From NCBI RefSeq assembly GCF_000281085.1, contig NZ_AJWM01000041.1, forward strand, positions 1-64,000: a stretch of DNA of 64,000 nt, read 5' to 3'. Within the stretch, counting starts at the first letter, position 1. Each line of letters begins with the position of its first letter. This DNA comes from Catenovulum agarivorans YM01 (lineage in GTDB: Bacteria > Pseudomonadota > Gammaproteobacteria > Enterobacterales > Alteromonadaceae). The notes under the pieces are model-generated. The model had not been told where the DNA came from, ran no database searches, and saw only the letters and a program-made list of their open reading frames with translations. A program made the position numbers and the translations under genes. This document shows positions 10,705-20,830 of this stretch, one piece after another.

Positions 10705-13083
10705 TTAACCTAATTTATTGATGCCGATATTTTCGTCTTGCGCTATGGTCACAGGCCAACCGGCAAATTGGTTGTCTGGATTTTTATCTGTCACATCAAC
10801 CAAAAATTTGTAAGCAGAAGTAGTGTAGGTTTTATTTTGAGTATCAAATTCAATAAAACCAAAACCACTGCCTTTTTCATGCGCTTGAATATATCTGTTG
10901 CCTGACTTGCCCACTTGAGGATTGCCAACTGCATATACGTAAATTTTATTGCCAAAGCTATCTAGGTATTCACCCGTTTGTTCAAATCCGTGTGAAGGAC
11001 GGTTTTTCATTGGTAAGCCCATAGCATCAGGTCGCCACCATCTTGGCCAACCTGCGGATATTGCTGGGGTACAGAATGCCCAGTTGCTGTCGCGTTGCTC
11101 ATTTACACCATATTGCGAAAGTGTACCCAAATGGGTATCACCACAAATATGCAGGGCTTTGGATTTACGCATAATTTCTATTGCACGGTTTCGTGCCGAA
11201 GCTGGCCAGCCACTGCTGTCAAAGTCGTATTTTAAGTATCTATCTGGTAACGGCTGGTGAGTAGAAATACCGGCAAATACGGTTTGGCTGAGCATGGCTT
11301 TTAAACTGTGGCCACGCCAATCATTCGCCCATTTTTCTAAGAAATCTTCTTGGCGTTTACCGAGTAATTCTAGGCCATCTCGGTCAAAATTGGGGTTGAA
11401 ATAGTTTGGTGCTTCGTCGTTGCCACTGACCCCAACGTCAATATTTAAAGTTTCTGGGCCGCTTTTCCATTGTCTGTCGGCAATAATTGCAAAACTGACA
11501 TTGCCGTACACTAACTCAGTGTAGTAGACACTGATGTTGCGCGCTGAAGGTGTTGGGTCAATCGGATCTGGGTGGTGGCCTGTGTGTGTTTTATGCACAA
11601 CGTTTACTAGTTTTACTGGGCTAATATAACCGCCTGCATTGTCAGTGCGACCGCTTGCTATTGCCTGAACGCTCATGGCGTTACCACCTTCACCCCACAA
11701 ATTACCTTGCAGAATATCGTGATCGTCCGGTAACACCACGGTTGGAGCGTTGCGCATCGCTTCTCTAAATGCCCAACCAAATTGATAGTATTTGCGTAAA
11801 TAATTCAAAATTGCTAAATCCGCAGGGGCGTATATCACACCAAAACCGCCGTGATTTTCGTAAATTTGATCGCCAGAAAAATACACTAAATCTGGCTGCA
11901 TATTCACAACATTGGTAGCAACTGGTGCATATGGGAAGCCATAATCATTTTGGCAGGTCAAAGCCGCCATACGTAAGTTGCGATTGGTCGGACTCGCTTT
12001 TATCGTGCCGCTAAATACGTCTTGAGTTGTGCTGTTGTTTTTGTGTTTTTGGTTATATATAACACGGTATTCGTGATCGGAATTTTCTTGCCAATTATTT
12101 ACTGTGAAGGTTGCGACCCAAGCGTCTTGGTCTAGCTTTGCTTGCGCAACAGCTTGCCATTTACCGCTTTTTTTAACTTCTAATGTGAGCTGGTGGTTAT
12201 CTTCTATACCTAGTGGCCCTGTTAACGCAGACAGTTTTAAAACGAAACCTTGCTCTGAGCGTGAATCATTGAGTGTGTACATGCACCACAATATCGGGCC
12301 AAATGTTTGTTGTGGATTATTACAAAATGCCTCTCCACTTATTTGCCAATCAGTAAAACGATAGAGTGAGCCAATTTCTTGCTGGCCTGGCTTTTCACTC
12401 GATTCAATCGCAAAATTACTCACAACAGCAATATTGCCTTGTACTTCATTGGCAGGATAATAATCAGTTAGACTTGCCAACAATAGGTTATCGCTTTCTG
12501 TATGAGCTTGTGCGGTTAATGCATAAATGCCGTTGGTCACATTACCCAACAAAGTCACTTTTATTTTATCTTTATCGCTAGCTTGGGTTAAGTGAGTGCG
12601 CTTTTTGCCAAGCACTAATTGTCCGTCAATTACCCCGGCGTCTATGCCTTGTTGTACAAAGCAGTTGCTTTTGTATTCGTTAATATCACTTTTAGCGCCG
12701 ATACGAATACCCGCGCCGCCGTCCGTTTCGCCAGCTCGATATTTTTCAATAACAACCGAGGTTGAAAAGTTTTTATCTAAATTAACAATTTGGTGTTTCA
12801 GTGAATGAATACTGCGGTTACCACCTTTTGACGTACATTCTGCCGCACCATTTTTGATACACCAGTTTTCCATTGGATTAGCCCAGTAGTCGCCACCAAT
12901 AAAAATGCGATCAAAAGTGTTGTGCCATTGGCTCGATATAGATTTGTTCAGCCGAACATTATTCTCGCTAGCGAGTTTGCTGGAAGCTTGCTCTGAAAGA
13001 TTTGTTGAACAGCCAATGGCGGAAGTTGCGAGACCTGTCATTGCAATCTTTAAGGCATCGCGGCGAGATAAGTGGTAATTCAT
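10705..13083 (-). CDS. PhoD-like alkaline phosphatase/phosphodiesterase, Tat-exported
   Basis: Metallophosphatase of the PhoD family, 792 residues. The N-terminus (MNYHLSRRDALKIAMTGLATSAIGC) has a twin-arginine signal (SRRDALK) plus lipobox AIGC, so it is likely exported folded and lipid-anchored. Residues about 50-250 look like a concanavalin-type beta domain, about 255-365 an Ig-like PhoD N-terminal domain, and the rest the metallophosphatase core with DLVYFSGDQIYE, VVLPDDHDILQGNLWG and HICGDTHLG. First gene of the operon leading to VCBS/ASPIC and GH16, preceded by a perfect ATTGTTAACAAT box. A hydrolase working on an unusual ester of algal polysaccharide is possible; activity is not proven by sequence. 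Confidence 0.88.
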   Translation of the reverse strand: MNYHLSRRDALKIAMTGLATSAIGCSTNLSEQASSKLASENNVRLNKSISSQWHNTFDRIFIGGDYWANPMENWCIKNGAAECTSKGGNRSIHSLKHQIVNLDKNFSTSVVIEKYRAGETDGGAGIRIGAKSDINEYKSNCFVQQGIDAGVIDGQLVLGKKRTHLTQASDKDKIKVTLLGNVTNGIYALTAQAHTESDNLLLASLTDYYPANEVQGNIAVVSNFAIESSEKPGQQEIGSLYRFTDWQISGEAFCNNPQQTFGPILWCMYTLNDSRSEQGFVLKLSALTGPLGIEDNHQLTLEVKKSGKWQAVAQAKLDQDAWVATFTVNNWQENSDHEYRVIYNQKHKNNSTTQDVFSGTIKASPTNRNLRMAALTCQNDYGFPYAPVATNVVNMQPDLVYFSGDQIYENHGGFGVIYAPADLAILNYLRKYYQFGWAFREAMRNAPTVVLPDDHDILQGNLWGEGGNAMSVQAIASGRTDNAGGYISPVKLVNVVHKTHTGHHPDPIDPTPSARNISVYYTELVYGNVSFAIIADRQWKSGPETLNIDVGVSGNDEAPNYFNPNFDRDGLELLGKRQEDFLEKWANDWRGHSLKAMLSQTVFAGISTHQPLPDRYLKYDFDSSGWPASARNRAIEIMRKSKALHICGDTHLGTLSQYGVNEQRDSNWAFCTPAISAGWPRWWRPDAMGLPMKNRPSHGFEQTGEYLDSFGNKIYVYAVGNPQVGKSGNRYIQAHEKGSGFGFIEFDTQNKTYTTSAYKFLVDVTDKNPDNQFAGWPVTIAQDENIGINKLG

Positions 13084-13146
13084 TACTGCACCCCAGTGAA
13101 TTGTGTCGAGCTTTAAAAACTATATCGACGATCTGTTTATTTGATT

Positions 13147-13158
13147 ATTGTTAACAAT
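13147..13158. promoter_or_regulatory. Putative regulon operator ATTGTTAACAAT
   Basis: Perfect 12-bp palindrome 63 bp upstream of the PhoD-like start, one of three perfect copies of this type of box in the window. The spacing fits an operator at a promoter. Confidence 0.6.
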
Positions 13159-13233
13159 TAACTTTTGTTTGTAAAGTTAATTTTGAGATACCTTTTAAAG
13201 AAGGTTAATAGAATTGCAGTTTTAAGAATGGTT

Positions 13234-13257
13234 AAGTGGCTCAAACTTGAGCCACTT
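13234..13257 (-). terminator. Hairpin after GH86 gene
   Basis: A perfect 10-bp stem AAGTGGCTCA / TGAGCCACTT with a 4-nt loop lies 25 nt downstream of the GH86 stop codon. The following minus-strand sequence is only moderately T-rich, so termination may be partial. Confidence 0.6.
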
Positions 13258-13282
13258 GCATTAGGATTATGGATAGGTTGCT

Positions 13283-15685
13283 TTAGTTTGCTGTTAATAC
13301 TTGTAATACAGCAGAGCTGACATAACCACCTGTGTCTGAAAACTCCACTGTAACAGTGTTGTTTTGTTGCAGTTGGTCGTATGTCACTGGAATTTCCACT
13401 ACACCAAAAAAGTTTGGTCTACCCGTACTATTTTTCCCTTGTTGTTGGTCGTAACCTTGGACGTCGCTTGGAACTGTCACACTGTTACCATTTATTCTCA
13501 CAACTGGTGTTAACGATTTGCCGTGGTCTCTACCTAAGCCTAAACGCAACACTGCTTGCCCATCAGTGCCTAGTTGTACTGAGTTAAACGCAAAGTTGAT
13601 GCTGGTATTAGCGACAATTGCTTGTTGATAGCTGGTGGCATAATATCTTTGTTCGGTTGTCGACTCAGTTATGTTGATATCGTTGGCGTATACCAGTTTT
13701 ACTATCATAGTTGCTTCAGCTGGTAGTTCGATATTTTCAGGCAGTTCAGTTGCGGACTGCTCAGTAAATTGTGTTTCGTTATTGTCTGTGTAACTTAATA
13801 GTTTAAAACCAACAGACTGCAAACCATTGTTATTGATCCCAAGGGTATTAACCGCGAGTTTTATATCATCAAATTCCAAATTGGTTAAAACAACATACGC
13901 AGTATTGCCGTCAACATAACTTTCAGTTAATAGGTCAACTTCAGATGAGCTTGTGTCAACACGAGTACCGTTCACTTCAGACCATAATTGGTAAAAATAA
14001 ACATGATCAGAGTAGACCCAAGTATTATCGTCTGAGCCGTCACGTTCTTTTTGTTGCATCATTAAACGGCTTGAATATGCAATGCTGTTGCCGTTGACAT
14101 TACGTCGACCCCATTCAGCTTTTACTGGAATAAACGGGATCACTTTTAAAATCGTGTTTGGGCGTTGCAAAAATTGTGTATTCATTGTGGTGATTGAACG
14201 TACTTTTTCGGCATCACGCTGCGGTGTCCAAGCTTGGTTAACCCTAGCATGAACAGATGAACCAACTTCTGAAATCAACATAGGTTTTACCGCACCATAT
14301 TTTAAATAGGTGTAATGTTCTAGCATATCTAAGGTGGCTTCTAAATTACTGCCACGGCGGTAATGCTCGCTGTTTTGAAAGGTTGGAAAATCGTATAAAT
14401 GCAGCGAGATAAAATCCATATTGTCGCCTGCGGTATCAATAAAGAGTTTGTCTCTCTCTTCCCAGCGTTTAAAGTTGTCTTTGTCAAAATCTGGAAAAGC
14501 TATGGTGTAACCACCGACCATGACATTGTCATTGTCTGCATTCTTTCTGATTTCGGCAGCAACTGTATTGTGAAACTCAAAAACTTTTAACGGCTCTACA
14601 TAGTCTGCTTGGCCTTCTCGGTCGGTTGTTAAGTCGTACAAAGGTTCATTCATAACCTCAAAATAGACAGGTTGAGCTTGGCCTAGGTCATTGTCATTTA
14701 GCGCGAAAAATTTCGCTAAAAATTGCGACATGTAATGTCCAGTCGCTGTACCAAACGGCTCTTGTGCTGTGTCAGTTTGTGAAAATGCCCAAGCTGGATC
14801 GCCATTAACAGGATTAATCAATGTGCCTTCTGGCCAGTAAGGATGTTGTTGACCGCCTGCTATCATGTCTTGCATTCTATCTTCGACCAAGCGCGCATTA
14901 ACATACTTATATCCAGAGTTATTGTCGTAAACCCATTTTACGTCTCCTCCACGTTGGCTGCCTGAAGCTTCGTCAACAAAACCTGGACGATTTGCGTCTT
15001 CAGACACATTACGTAAATTCCAACCGATAGAGCCAGTATCTCGGCCAAAATACACATCATACCCTTGCATAAAGTCGAGCATTAAATTTTCACCCAGTTC
15101 ATTCGGCGCATTTAAACTATGGACATCGTTTTGCCCCCAATCGTTTTCTAAACTAGACGCATGTATATTAATGTATTTTTTACGCTCAAATTTATCTACG
15201 CCACCAACACTGTGTTTGGTATTTAACTTAACATTTACTTGCACTATGTCGTTGTCGACTATGGGCTGAGCCATTGTGGTCACAGAGAATGTTTTATTTA
15301 CAGCGTTTACGCTGACAGTAGCGACAGATTCTGTTTGATAAGTATTGGCGGAAGACACTCTAATTTTAAGTGAATCACCATTGTTTAATTTGCCGGCTAA
15401 GCTGGTGTAGCTACCATCGTTGATTGAATACTCGCCGCCACTAATGGAAATATCAATCGCAGTATTTATGCCTTTGATAACAACGAGATTTGATTCAGCT
15501 TGAGCGTTTAAACCAATATCTTTTACTGCCACAAAGGTAAAATTATCTGGTGTGCTATCCAGTGTTTCTTCTGTTTTATTTTCATCGTCAATGCTGACGG
15601 AGCCACCTCCACAAGCGGCTAAACTCAGCATTGAGCTTAAACAAATTGCAAGCAAAGGTATTTTAGCGTGACATCGAGTAAGCAT
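13283..15685 (-). CDS. GH86 family beta-agarase/beta-porphyranase lipoprotein
   Basis: Large secreted endo-galactanase, 800 residues, matching the GH86 architecture of AgrA/Aga86E-type agarases and Bacteroides porphyranase. Lipoprotein signal MLTRCHAKIPLLAICLSSMLSLAAC with lipobox LAAC. A beta-sandwich region (residues about 35-140) precedes a TIM barrel with the acid/base Glu347 in FEVMNEPLYD and the probable nucleophile Glu473 in MLISEVGSS; C-terminal beta domains follow. The start is set by AAGG 9 nt before ATG 15685; the three-codon longer form begins at TTG directly after the SD. Divergent from the GH2 gene across a region holding a perfect ATTGTATACAAT box. Agarose versus porphyran specificity is unresolved. 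Confidence 0.88.
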   Translation of the reverse strand: MLTRCHAKIPLLAICLSSMLSLAACGGGSVSIDDENKTEETLDSTPDNFTFVAVKDIGLNAQAESNLVVIKGINTAIDISISGGEYSINDGSYTSLAGKLNNGDSLKIRVSSANTYQTESVATVSVNAVNKTFSVTTMAQPIVDNDIVQVNVKLNTKHSVGGVDKFERKKYINIHASSLENDWGQNDVHSLNAPNELGENLMLDFMQGYDVYFGRDTGSIGWNLRNVSEDANRPGFVDEASGSQRGGDVKWVYDNNSGYKYVNARLVEDRMQDMIAGGQQHPYWPEGTLINPVNGDPAWAFSQTDTAQEPFGTATGHYMSQFLAKFFALNDNDLGQAQPVYFEVMNEPLYDLTTDREGQADYVEPLKVFEFHNTVAAEIRKNADNDNVMVGGYTIAFPDFDKDNFKRWEERDKLFIDTAGDNMDFISLHLYDFPTFQNSEHYRRGSNLEATLDMLEHYTYLKYGAVKPMLISEVGSSVHARVNQAWTPQRDAEKVRSITTMNTQFLQRPNTILKVIPFIPVKAEWGRRNVNGNSIAYSSRLMMQQKERDGSDDNTWVYSDHVYFYQLWSEVNGTRVDTSSSEVDLLTESYVDGNTAYVVLTNLEFDDIKLAVNTLGINNNGLQSVGFKLLSYTDNNETQFTEQSATELPENIELPAEATMIVKLVYANDINITESTTEQRYYATSYQQAIVANTSINFAFNSVQLGTDGQAVLRLGLGRDHGKSLTPVVRINGNSVTVPSDVQGYDQQQGKNSTGRPNFFGVVEIPVTYDQLQQNNTVTVEFSDTGGYVSSAVLQVLTAN

Positions 15686-15754
15686 AGTGTACAACCTTAT
15701 ATAAACTGATTTACCAATAAGTTTCTTATAGGCATGTTAATGTGTTGACTGTAT

Positions 15755-15766
15755 ATTGTATACAAT
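15755..15766. promoter_or_regulatory. Putative bidirectional operator ATTGTATACAAT
   Basis: Perfect 12-bp palindrome centred in the divergent GH86/GH2 region, about 70 bp from the GH86 start and 57 bp from the GH2 start. The sequence resembles FadR/FCD-type GntR operators (known for that family); assignment to such a regulator is inference. Confidence 0.6.
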
Positions 15767-15822
15767 TTAATATGTTTTTAACTAAAAACTTACGCATAAA
15801 TACATTTATGAGGAATTGCCAC

Positions 15823-18372
15823 ATGCTCAGGAATATACTGTGGACCTGCTTATTATTGGGGTTTTCGCAACTAAGTTTTGCGAATGCCAATAAAACATTA
15901 CGCGAAACAGATTTTAATTTTGATTGGAAATTTACATTAGTTGAAGATACTCAATTACCGCGAAATATACCCTTGCAAGACGACAATTGGCGCGATGTTC
16001 GCCTGCCTCACGATTGGAGTGTTGAAGCATCTTTTGCTAAAAAATGGGAGGGCGCAACAGGTTATTTGCCCGGTGGTGTCGGTATTTATCAAAAGCATTT
16101 TAAAACTCCGGCCAATCCAAACGAATTTAACGTGTTTGTGTTGTTTGATGGCGTGTACAACAATGCGACTTTTTGGCTAAACGGCGAAAAACTTGGACAA
16201 AACCCCTATGGTTATTCACCCGTTTATTGGGATTTAACTGACAAGTTATATACAGACGGTAAAGAGAATATTATTACTGTGCATGTTGATCACTCGCGCT
16301 ATGTTGACAGTCGTTGGTATACAGGGAGTGGTATTTATCGCAATGTAAAATTGGTCACTGTCAATAAACTGCATATTCCAATTTGGGGTACCTTTGTCAC
16401 TACACCTGAAATATCCACCGACAAAGCTCAGGTTGATTTGGCTGTACAAGTGCAAAATAATTTTGCCACAGATGTTGAATTTGAATTAACCACTAAGATA
16501 GTTGATGACCAAGGCCGCACCGTGGGCAAAATTGCAAGTCAAGTGCAGTTAGCTGAACATTCATCAGACACCGTAAAGCAGAGTTTAAACATATATAACC
16601 CAAAACTTTGGGATACAGAAAACCCTAATCTATATAAAGCAATTACTTATATAAATATTAATGGCAAACAGCTTGATGCATACACCACAAACTTTGGTGT
16701 ACGAGATATCAAGTTTCAAGCGGGTAAAGGCTTTTTCTTAAATGGCCAACCAACCCTTATGAAGGGCGTTAGTCTTCACCATGATGGCGGTTTAGTTGGT
16801 GCTGCTGTACCTAAAGGTGTATGGGAGCGTAGGTTAAAAATATTAAAAGCCAGTGGTGTTAACGCAATTCGTACCGCACATAACCCGTTTTCAGAAGAGT
16901 TTTTAGACCTGTGTGATGAACTTGGTTTGTTAGTACAAAATGAGTTTTTTGATGAGTTTGATTACCCAAAAGATAAACGACTAAACAAAAATGACCGTCA
17001 CAACGACTACATATCACGCGGTTATACCGAGCATTTTCAAACTTGGGCAAAAAGTGATTTAACCCGCACTATGTTGCGTGATCGTAATCACCCGAGTGTT
17101 GTCCAGTGGAGTATAGGTAACGAAATTGAGTGGACTTATTTAAACTACCGTTATGTCACAGGTTATTGGGATCCAAGCAAACCAGAATTAGACAATGATA
17201 ATTTTTGGGGCGGATTGCCAAAATTTAGCCCGGCGGAATTAAAACAAAGGTATGAAGAGTCGGAAAAAGGCCAATACAAACTGCATGAAACTGCAAAAAA
17301 ACTCGCAGATTGGACAAGAGAATTAGACGATACAAGACCTGTTACCACCAACATGATTATTCCACAAGTCAGTTTGGTTACAGGTTATGCGGATGTGGTG
17401 GATATTATTGGTTTTAGCTATCGCAACATTACCATTCCATGGGCTCAGAAACATTTCCCAGACAAATTAATTACCATCAATGAAAACCCAGGTTTATGGA
17501 ATGACTGGAAAATGGTATTAGAACACCCAGGTGTATTCAGTATCTTTATGTGGACTGGCATAGACTATATGGGCGAGCGCCATAATAAATGGCCAGAAAA
17601 AAGCGGCTGGGGTGATATTTTAGATTTAGCCGGTTTTAAACGCCAAGGCTGGAACTACTTTAAAAGTATTTGGGTTAATCAGCCGCATTTGTCGCTAGGA
17701 ACATTACCTTTGGCTGAATCTGGCTTTAAACAAGATGAACTGTCTGGATTAGCATTGCCATTAGCCGAAGATTCAAACGGCTGGGGGGCTAGTTATGCAT
17801 GGCGAGATTCTAATCTGCATTGGAATTATAAAATTGGTGAACCCGTGTTGGTTGAGGTGGCATCTAATCATGCAACTGTTGAATTACTGCTAAATGGCCG
17901 TTCGTTAGGGTTTCGGAGTATGTCAGAAAGTGTTAACCGGGTGATGCGTTGGGTTGTGCCTTACCAGCCTGGCACTTTAACCGCTCGTGCTGGATTTTCG
18001 GGGCAGGAACAACAAGTGCAACTGACCACTACCACTGCACCTGTGAAATTGAGTGTAACCTCAGATAAAAATGCCCTAGCGGCGGATGCCTACGATGTCG
18101 CGCATCTGGTGGTGCAATTGCGTGACAAAGCGGGCCGGGCAGTTACCACAGATGAAACACAAGTTAACTTCGAAATAACAGGCCCAGCCAAGTTACTTGG
18201 TGTCGACAATGGTGCTCCAGACAATATTCAAGACTTTCAATCAAATAAAATAGTGACCAAACGCGGTAGGGCGTTGGCAATTATCCAATCGACCAAGCAA
18301 TCAGGCACTATTAGAGTGAAAGTATCAGCAGAAAATTATCCAACACAAACTATCATTATTGATAGTGAATAA
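15823..18372 (+). CDS. Exported GH2 beta-galactosidase
   Basis: Exo-acting beta-galactosidase-like enzyme of family GH2, about 849 residues, periplasmic by its signal peptide (MLRNILWTCLLLGFSQLSFA). Domain order: N-terminal jelly roll (RLPHDWSVEASF, GVYNNATFWLNG), Ig-like sandwich, TIM barrel with acid/base Glu434 (QWSIGNEIEW) and predicted nucleophile Glu554 (ITINENPGLW), then C-terminal DUF4982- and invasin/Ig-like domains. Start ATG 15823 is preceded by AGGA at 8 nt; upstream in-frame starts lack a site and would bury the signal peptide. Similar GH2 enzymes occur in agar/porphyran loci, where they remove terminal galactose from oligosaccharides. Upstream of the GH117-kdgK pair. Confidence 0.9.
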   Translation: MLRNILWTCLLLGFSQLSFANANKTLRETDFNFDWKFTLVEDTQLPRNIPLQDDNWRDVRLPHDWSVEASFAKKWEGATGYLPGGVGIYQKHFKTPANPNEFNVFVLFDGVYNNATFWLNGEKLGQNPYGYSPVYWDLTDKLYTDGKENIITVHVDHSRYVDSRWYTGSGIYRNVKLVTVNKLHIPIWGTFVTTPEISTDKAQVDLAVQVQNNFATDVEFELTTKIVDDQGRTVGKIASQVQLAEHSSDTVKQSLNIYNPKLWDTENPNLYKAITYININGKQLDAYTTNFGVRDIKFQAGKGFFLNGQPTLMKGVSLHHDGGLVGAAVPKGVWERRLKILKASGVNAIRTAHNPFSEEFLDLCDELGLLVQNEFFDEFDYPKDKRLNKNDRHNDYISRGYTEHFQTWAKSDLTRTMLRDRNHPSVVQWSIGNEIEWTYLNYRYVTGYWDPSKPELDNDNFWGGLPKFSPAELKQRYEESEKGQYKLHETAKKLADWTRELDDTRPVTTNMIIPQVSLVTGYADVVDIIGFSYRNITIPWAQKHFPDKLITINENPGLWNDWKMVLEHPGVFSIFMWTGIDYMGERHNKWPEKSGWGDILDLAGFKRQGWNYFKSIWVNQPHLSLGTLPLAESGFKQDELSGLALPLAEDSNGWGASYAWRDSNLHWNYKIGEPVLVEVASNHATVELLLNGRSLGFRSMSESVNRVMRWVVPYQPGTLTARAGFSGQEQQVQLTTTTAPVKLSVTSDKNALAADAYDVAHLVVQLRDKAGRAVTTDETQVNFEITGPAKLLGVDNGAPDNIQDFQSNKIVTKRGRALAIIQSTKQSGTIRVKVSAENYPTQTIIIDSE

Positions 18373-18412
18373 GGTCTAGTGCGAGAATTGGCATTTTATA
18401 TCGGAATGATTT

Positions 18413-18424
18413 ATTGTTAACAAT
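18413..18424. promoter_or_regulatory. Putative regulon operator ATTGTTAACAAT
   Basis: Perfect 12-bp palindrome 82 bp upstream of the GH117 start, followed by a further half-site (TGTACAAT). Placed in the gap between the GH2 gene and the nabH-kdgK operon. Confidence 0.6.
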
Positions 18425-18506
18425 GTACAATTTGTTTTGTCTCGTGTATATTGCCAATTCAAGTGAAAAATATGACTTGGTATCCAAGTGTAAAGTGGTG
18501 AATTAA

Positions 18507-19586
18507 ATGTCTGAACAAAAATTGAGTTTAGCCAGTAAACGCGCGCTAGAGCGTGGCTATGATGAAAAAGACTCTCAATGGTTGATTGAGTTTGAAGTAG
18601 AACCTTTATTTGGTGATTTTGCATTTGAAGAAGGCATTATTCGACGAGACCCAACAGCCGTCATTGAGGTCGATGGTCTTTACCACGTTTGGTATACCAA
18701 GGGGCAAGGCGAAACCCTTGGTTTTGGCTCCAGCAACCCAGAAGACAAAGTATTTCCGTGGGACTTAACTGAAGTGTGGCACGCAACTTCAGCTGATGGT
18801 TATACCTGGAAAGAGCAAGGTATGGCAATTGGCCGAGGTGAAGCTGGTCGATTTGATGATAGAGCGGTTTTTACCCCTGAAGTCTTGGCGCATCAAGGCA
18901 AATATTATTTAGTCTATCAAACCGTGCAATTCCCTTATACCAATAGACAATATGAAGAAATTGCTATTGCTTGGGCTGACTCGCCATTCGGCCCTTGGAA
19001 TAAATCTGACGCACCTATTTTAAGTCCTGCTAAAGATGGTGAATGGGATGGTGACGAAGACAACAGATTTCATGTTAAATCAAAAGGGAGTTTCGACAGT
19101 CATAAAGTACATGATCCCTGTTTAATGGTGTTAAATAACAAGTTTTATCTGTATTACAAAGGTGAAACTATGGGCGAAAGCATGAACTTTGGCGGTCGTG
19201 AAATCAAACATGGTGTCGCTATTGCAGACAATATTTTAGGCCCTTACGTTAAGTCTGAATATAACCCAATATCTAACTCTGGCCATGAAGTGGCGGTATG
19301 GAATTATAACGGTGGCATTGCGTCACTGATCACAACCGATGGCCCGGAAAAAAACACCATTCAATGGGCAGCCGATGGCATTAACTTTGAAATTATGTCG
19401 CACATCAAAGGCGCGCCTGAAGCTTTGGGTATTTATCGTGATCCTGAAGGAAAAGAAATTGCAGCACCTGGATTAGAGTGGGGTTTATGCCACAAGTATG
19501 ACGACAGCTGGAATTGGAACTATATCTGTCGTTACCGTATTAAGCGCCAAATTCTCGATGCTGGTACTTTTCAAAACAGCAACTAA
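18507..19586 (+). CDS. nabH: GH117 alpha-neoagarobiose hydrolase (3,6-anhydro-alpha-L-galactosidase)
   Basis: Cleaves the alpha-1,3 bond of neoagarobiose and larger neoagaro-oligosaccharides to release 3,6-anhydro-L-galactose. No signal peptide, so probably cytoplasmic. The 359-residue sequence matches characterised GH117 enzymes (Saccharophagus NabH, Zobellia AhgA) along its whole length by memory: ALERGYDEK near the N-terminus (helical swap segment), [82 protein letters not shown] and [11 protein letters not shown]. Five-bladed propeller fold. First gene of an operon with kdgK (32-nt gap) and preceded by a perfect ATTGTTAACAAT box. Highly confident call. Confidence 0.96.
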   Translation: MSEQKLSLASKRALERGYDEKDSQWLIEFEVEPLFGDFAFEEGIIRRDPTAVIEVDGLYHVWYTKGQGETLGFGSSNPEDKVFPWDLTEVWHATSADGYTWKEQGMAIGRGEAGRFDDRAVFTPEVLAHQGKYYLVYQTVQFPYTNRQYEEIAIAWADSPFGPWNKSDAPILSPAKDGEWDGDEDNRFHVKSKGSFDSHKVHDPCLMVLNNKFYLYYKGETMGESMNFGGREIKHGVAIADNILGPYVKSEYNPISNSGHEVAVWNYNGGIASLITTDGPEKNTIQWAADGINFEIMSHIKGAPEALGIYRDPEGKEIAAPGLEWGLCHKYDDSWNWNYICRYRIKRQILDAGTFQNSN

Positions 19587-19618
19587 ACCGACACTTTGGT
19601 AATTAAAAAGGTAATGAT

Positions 19619-20545
19619 ATGAATAGGTTGTTGGTTGTCGGCGAAGGTATGGTTGAATTTAAATACGCAGCCGACGGCAATCTTATCCAAAAATTTGCTG
19701 GTGATACACTCAACGCGGGTATTTATGCCAAGCGTTGGTCACCTGCAACAGATGTGAGTTATTTTAGCGCATTAGGCTCAGATATTTTTAGTCAAAAAAT
19801 GCGTGATTATTTAGCGCATGAGCAAATAACAACTCAGGCTGTTTTGCAAAGTAGCAACGCCAATATTGGCATTTACGCCATTCAAACAGATGAAAATGGC
19901 GAGCGCTCTTTCACCTACTGGCGTAAAGAGTCGGCTGCAACACAAATGGTTGATTTGTTACTAGCAAGTGGTGGTGCTGCACAGTTGCCAACTGCTGATA
20001 TAGTATTTTTTAGTGGGATATCTTTGGCCATTTTGACCGATGCAAATAAAAGCAAACTGCTTGAAATTCTTCAACAAGTACAAGCGCAAGGTTGCAAAAT
20101 TGCATTTGATCCTAATTATCGTCCACGTATGTGGCGCGACCAACAGCATGCAATGGAGTGGATTGAAAAGGCATATCAATTGGCTGATATTGCACTACCA
20201 GGATTGGATGAGCATCAAGATTTGTTTAGCCATAACACAGTAGATGCTGTTAAAAATTACCTACTCCAGCTAGGTACGAACGAGTTTGTAATTAAAGCAG
20301 GCATACAAGGTGTGTACGGTTATTCGGCCGCTGAAGATGATTGCCATGTGCCATTTAACCCAGCACCGAATCAACTAGATTCAACCGCGGCAGGTGATTC
20401 TTTTGCTGGCACTTATTTAGTTTCACGAATTATTGGTAACTCAGTATTACAAGCAATTAACAATGCGGATAGTGTTGCCAGAGAAGTTGTGCAACACCCA
20501 GGTGCAATTATGGATGCGCACTTGTATCAACAGGCTTTTAAATAG
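19619..20545 (+). CDS. kdgK: 2-keto-3-deoxygluconate kinase (PfkB family)
   Basis: Phosphorylates 2-keto-3-deoxygluconate to KDPG, the last dedicated step for 3,6-anhydro-L-galactose before the Entner-Doudoroff aldolase. 308 residues with the PfkB sugar-kinase plan: N-terminal VGEGMVEF and substrate-binding FAGDTLNAGIYAKR, the strand-loop GDE-type region FDPNYRPRMWRD typical of KDG kinases, and the ATP/catalytic-base signature DSTAAGDSFAGTYL. Located 32 nt behind nabH, which supports the role in AHG catabolism. The AHG dehydrogenase and anhydrogalactonate cycloisomerase expected upstream in the pathway are not in this window. Confidence 0.92.
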   Translation: MNRLLVVGEGMVEFKYAADGNLIQKFAGDTLNAGIYAKRWSPATDVSYFSALGSDIFSQKMRDYLAHEQITTQAVLQSSNANIGIYAIQTDENGERSFTYWRKESAATQMVDLLLASGGAAQLPTADIVFFSGISLAILTDANKSKLLEILQQVQAQGCKIAFDPNYRPRMWRDQQHAMEWIEKAYQLADIALPGLDEHQDLFSHNTVDAVKNYLLQLGTNEFVIKAGIQGVYGYSAAEDDCHVPFNPAPNQLDSTAAGDSFAGTYLVSRIIGNSVLQAINNADSVAREVVQHPGAIMDAHLYQQAFK

Positions 20546-20798
20546 CTAATTAAATTTTTGGCACTATTAGTTAGTAGACGCTTTAGTAGTCGTGCTCGTG
20601 TGATGAGCAATTAGCAGGGACGCTTTTTTTACCATTTCAATATCACTCCAACAACATCCGTTTGTTTTTTAACCAAAAATTAAATTTTATTTAGCTAAAA
20701 TTATGTATTAGTTACATTTAATTAATCTTTTGGCTGATTTTAAATAGCTTATGGCCAATTTTTAAAGCCTTTATTCTACAAATCTGTCATAAAGTATT

Positions 20799-20810
20799 AT
20801 TGTCATCAAT
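20799..20810. promoter_or_regulatory. Weak regulon box ATTGTCATCAAT
   Basis: 10/12 match to ATTGTTAACAAT, keeping both outer half-sites ATTG and CAAT. 20 bp upstream of the GTG start of the first sulfatase in this pair. The rest of the 285-bp gap from 20546 is AT-rich without further features I can support. Confidence 0.35.
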
Positions 20811-20830
20811 AAACAATTTGAGGTGTGTAG

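Noticed and set aside
18376-18624. 82-codon minus-strand frame across the nabH promoter
   Set aside because: Overlaps the nabH start and the operator region, with no ribosome site or protein features.
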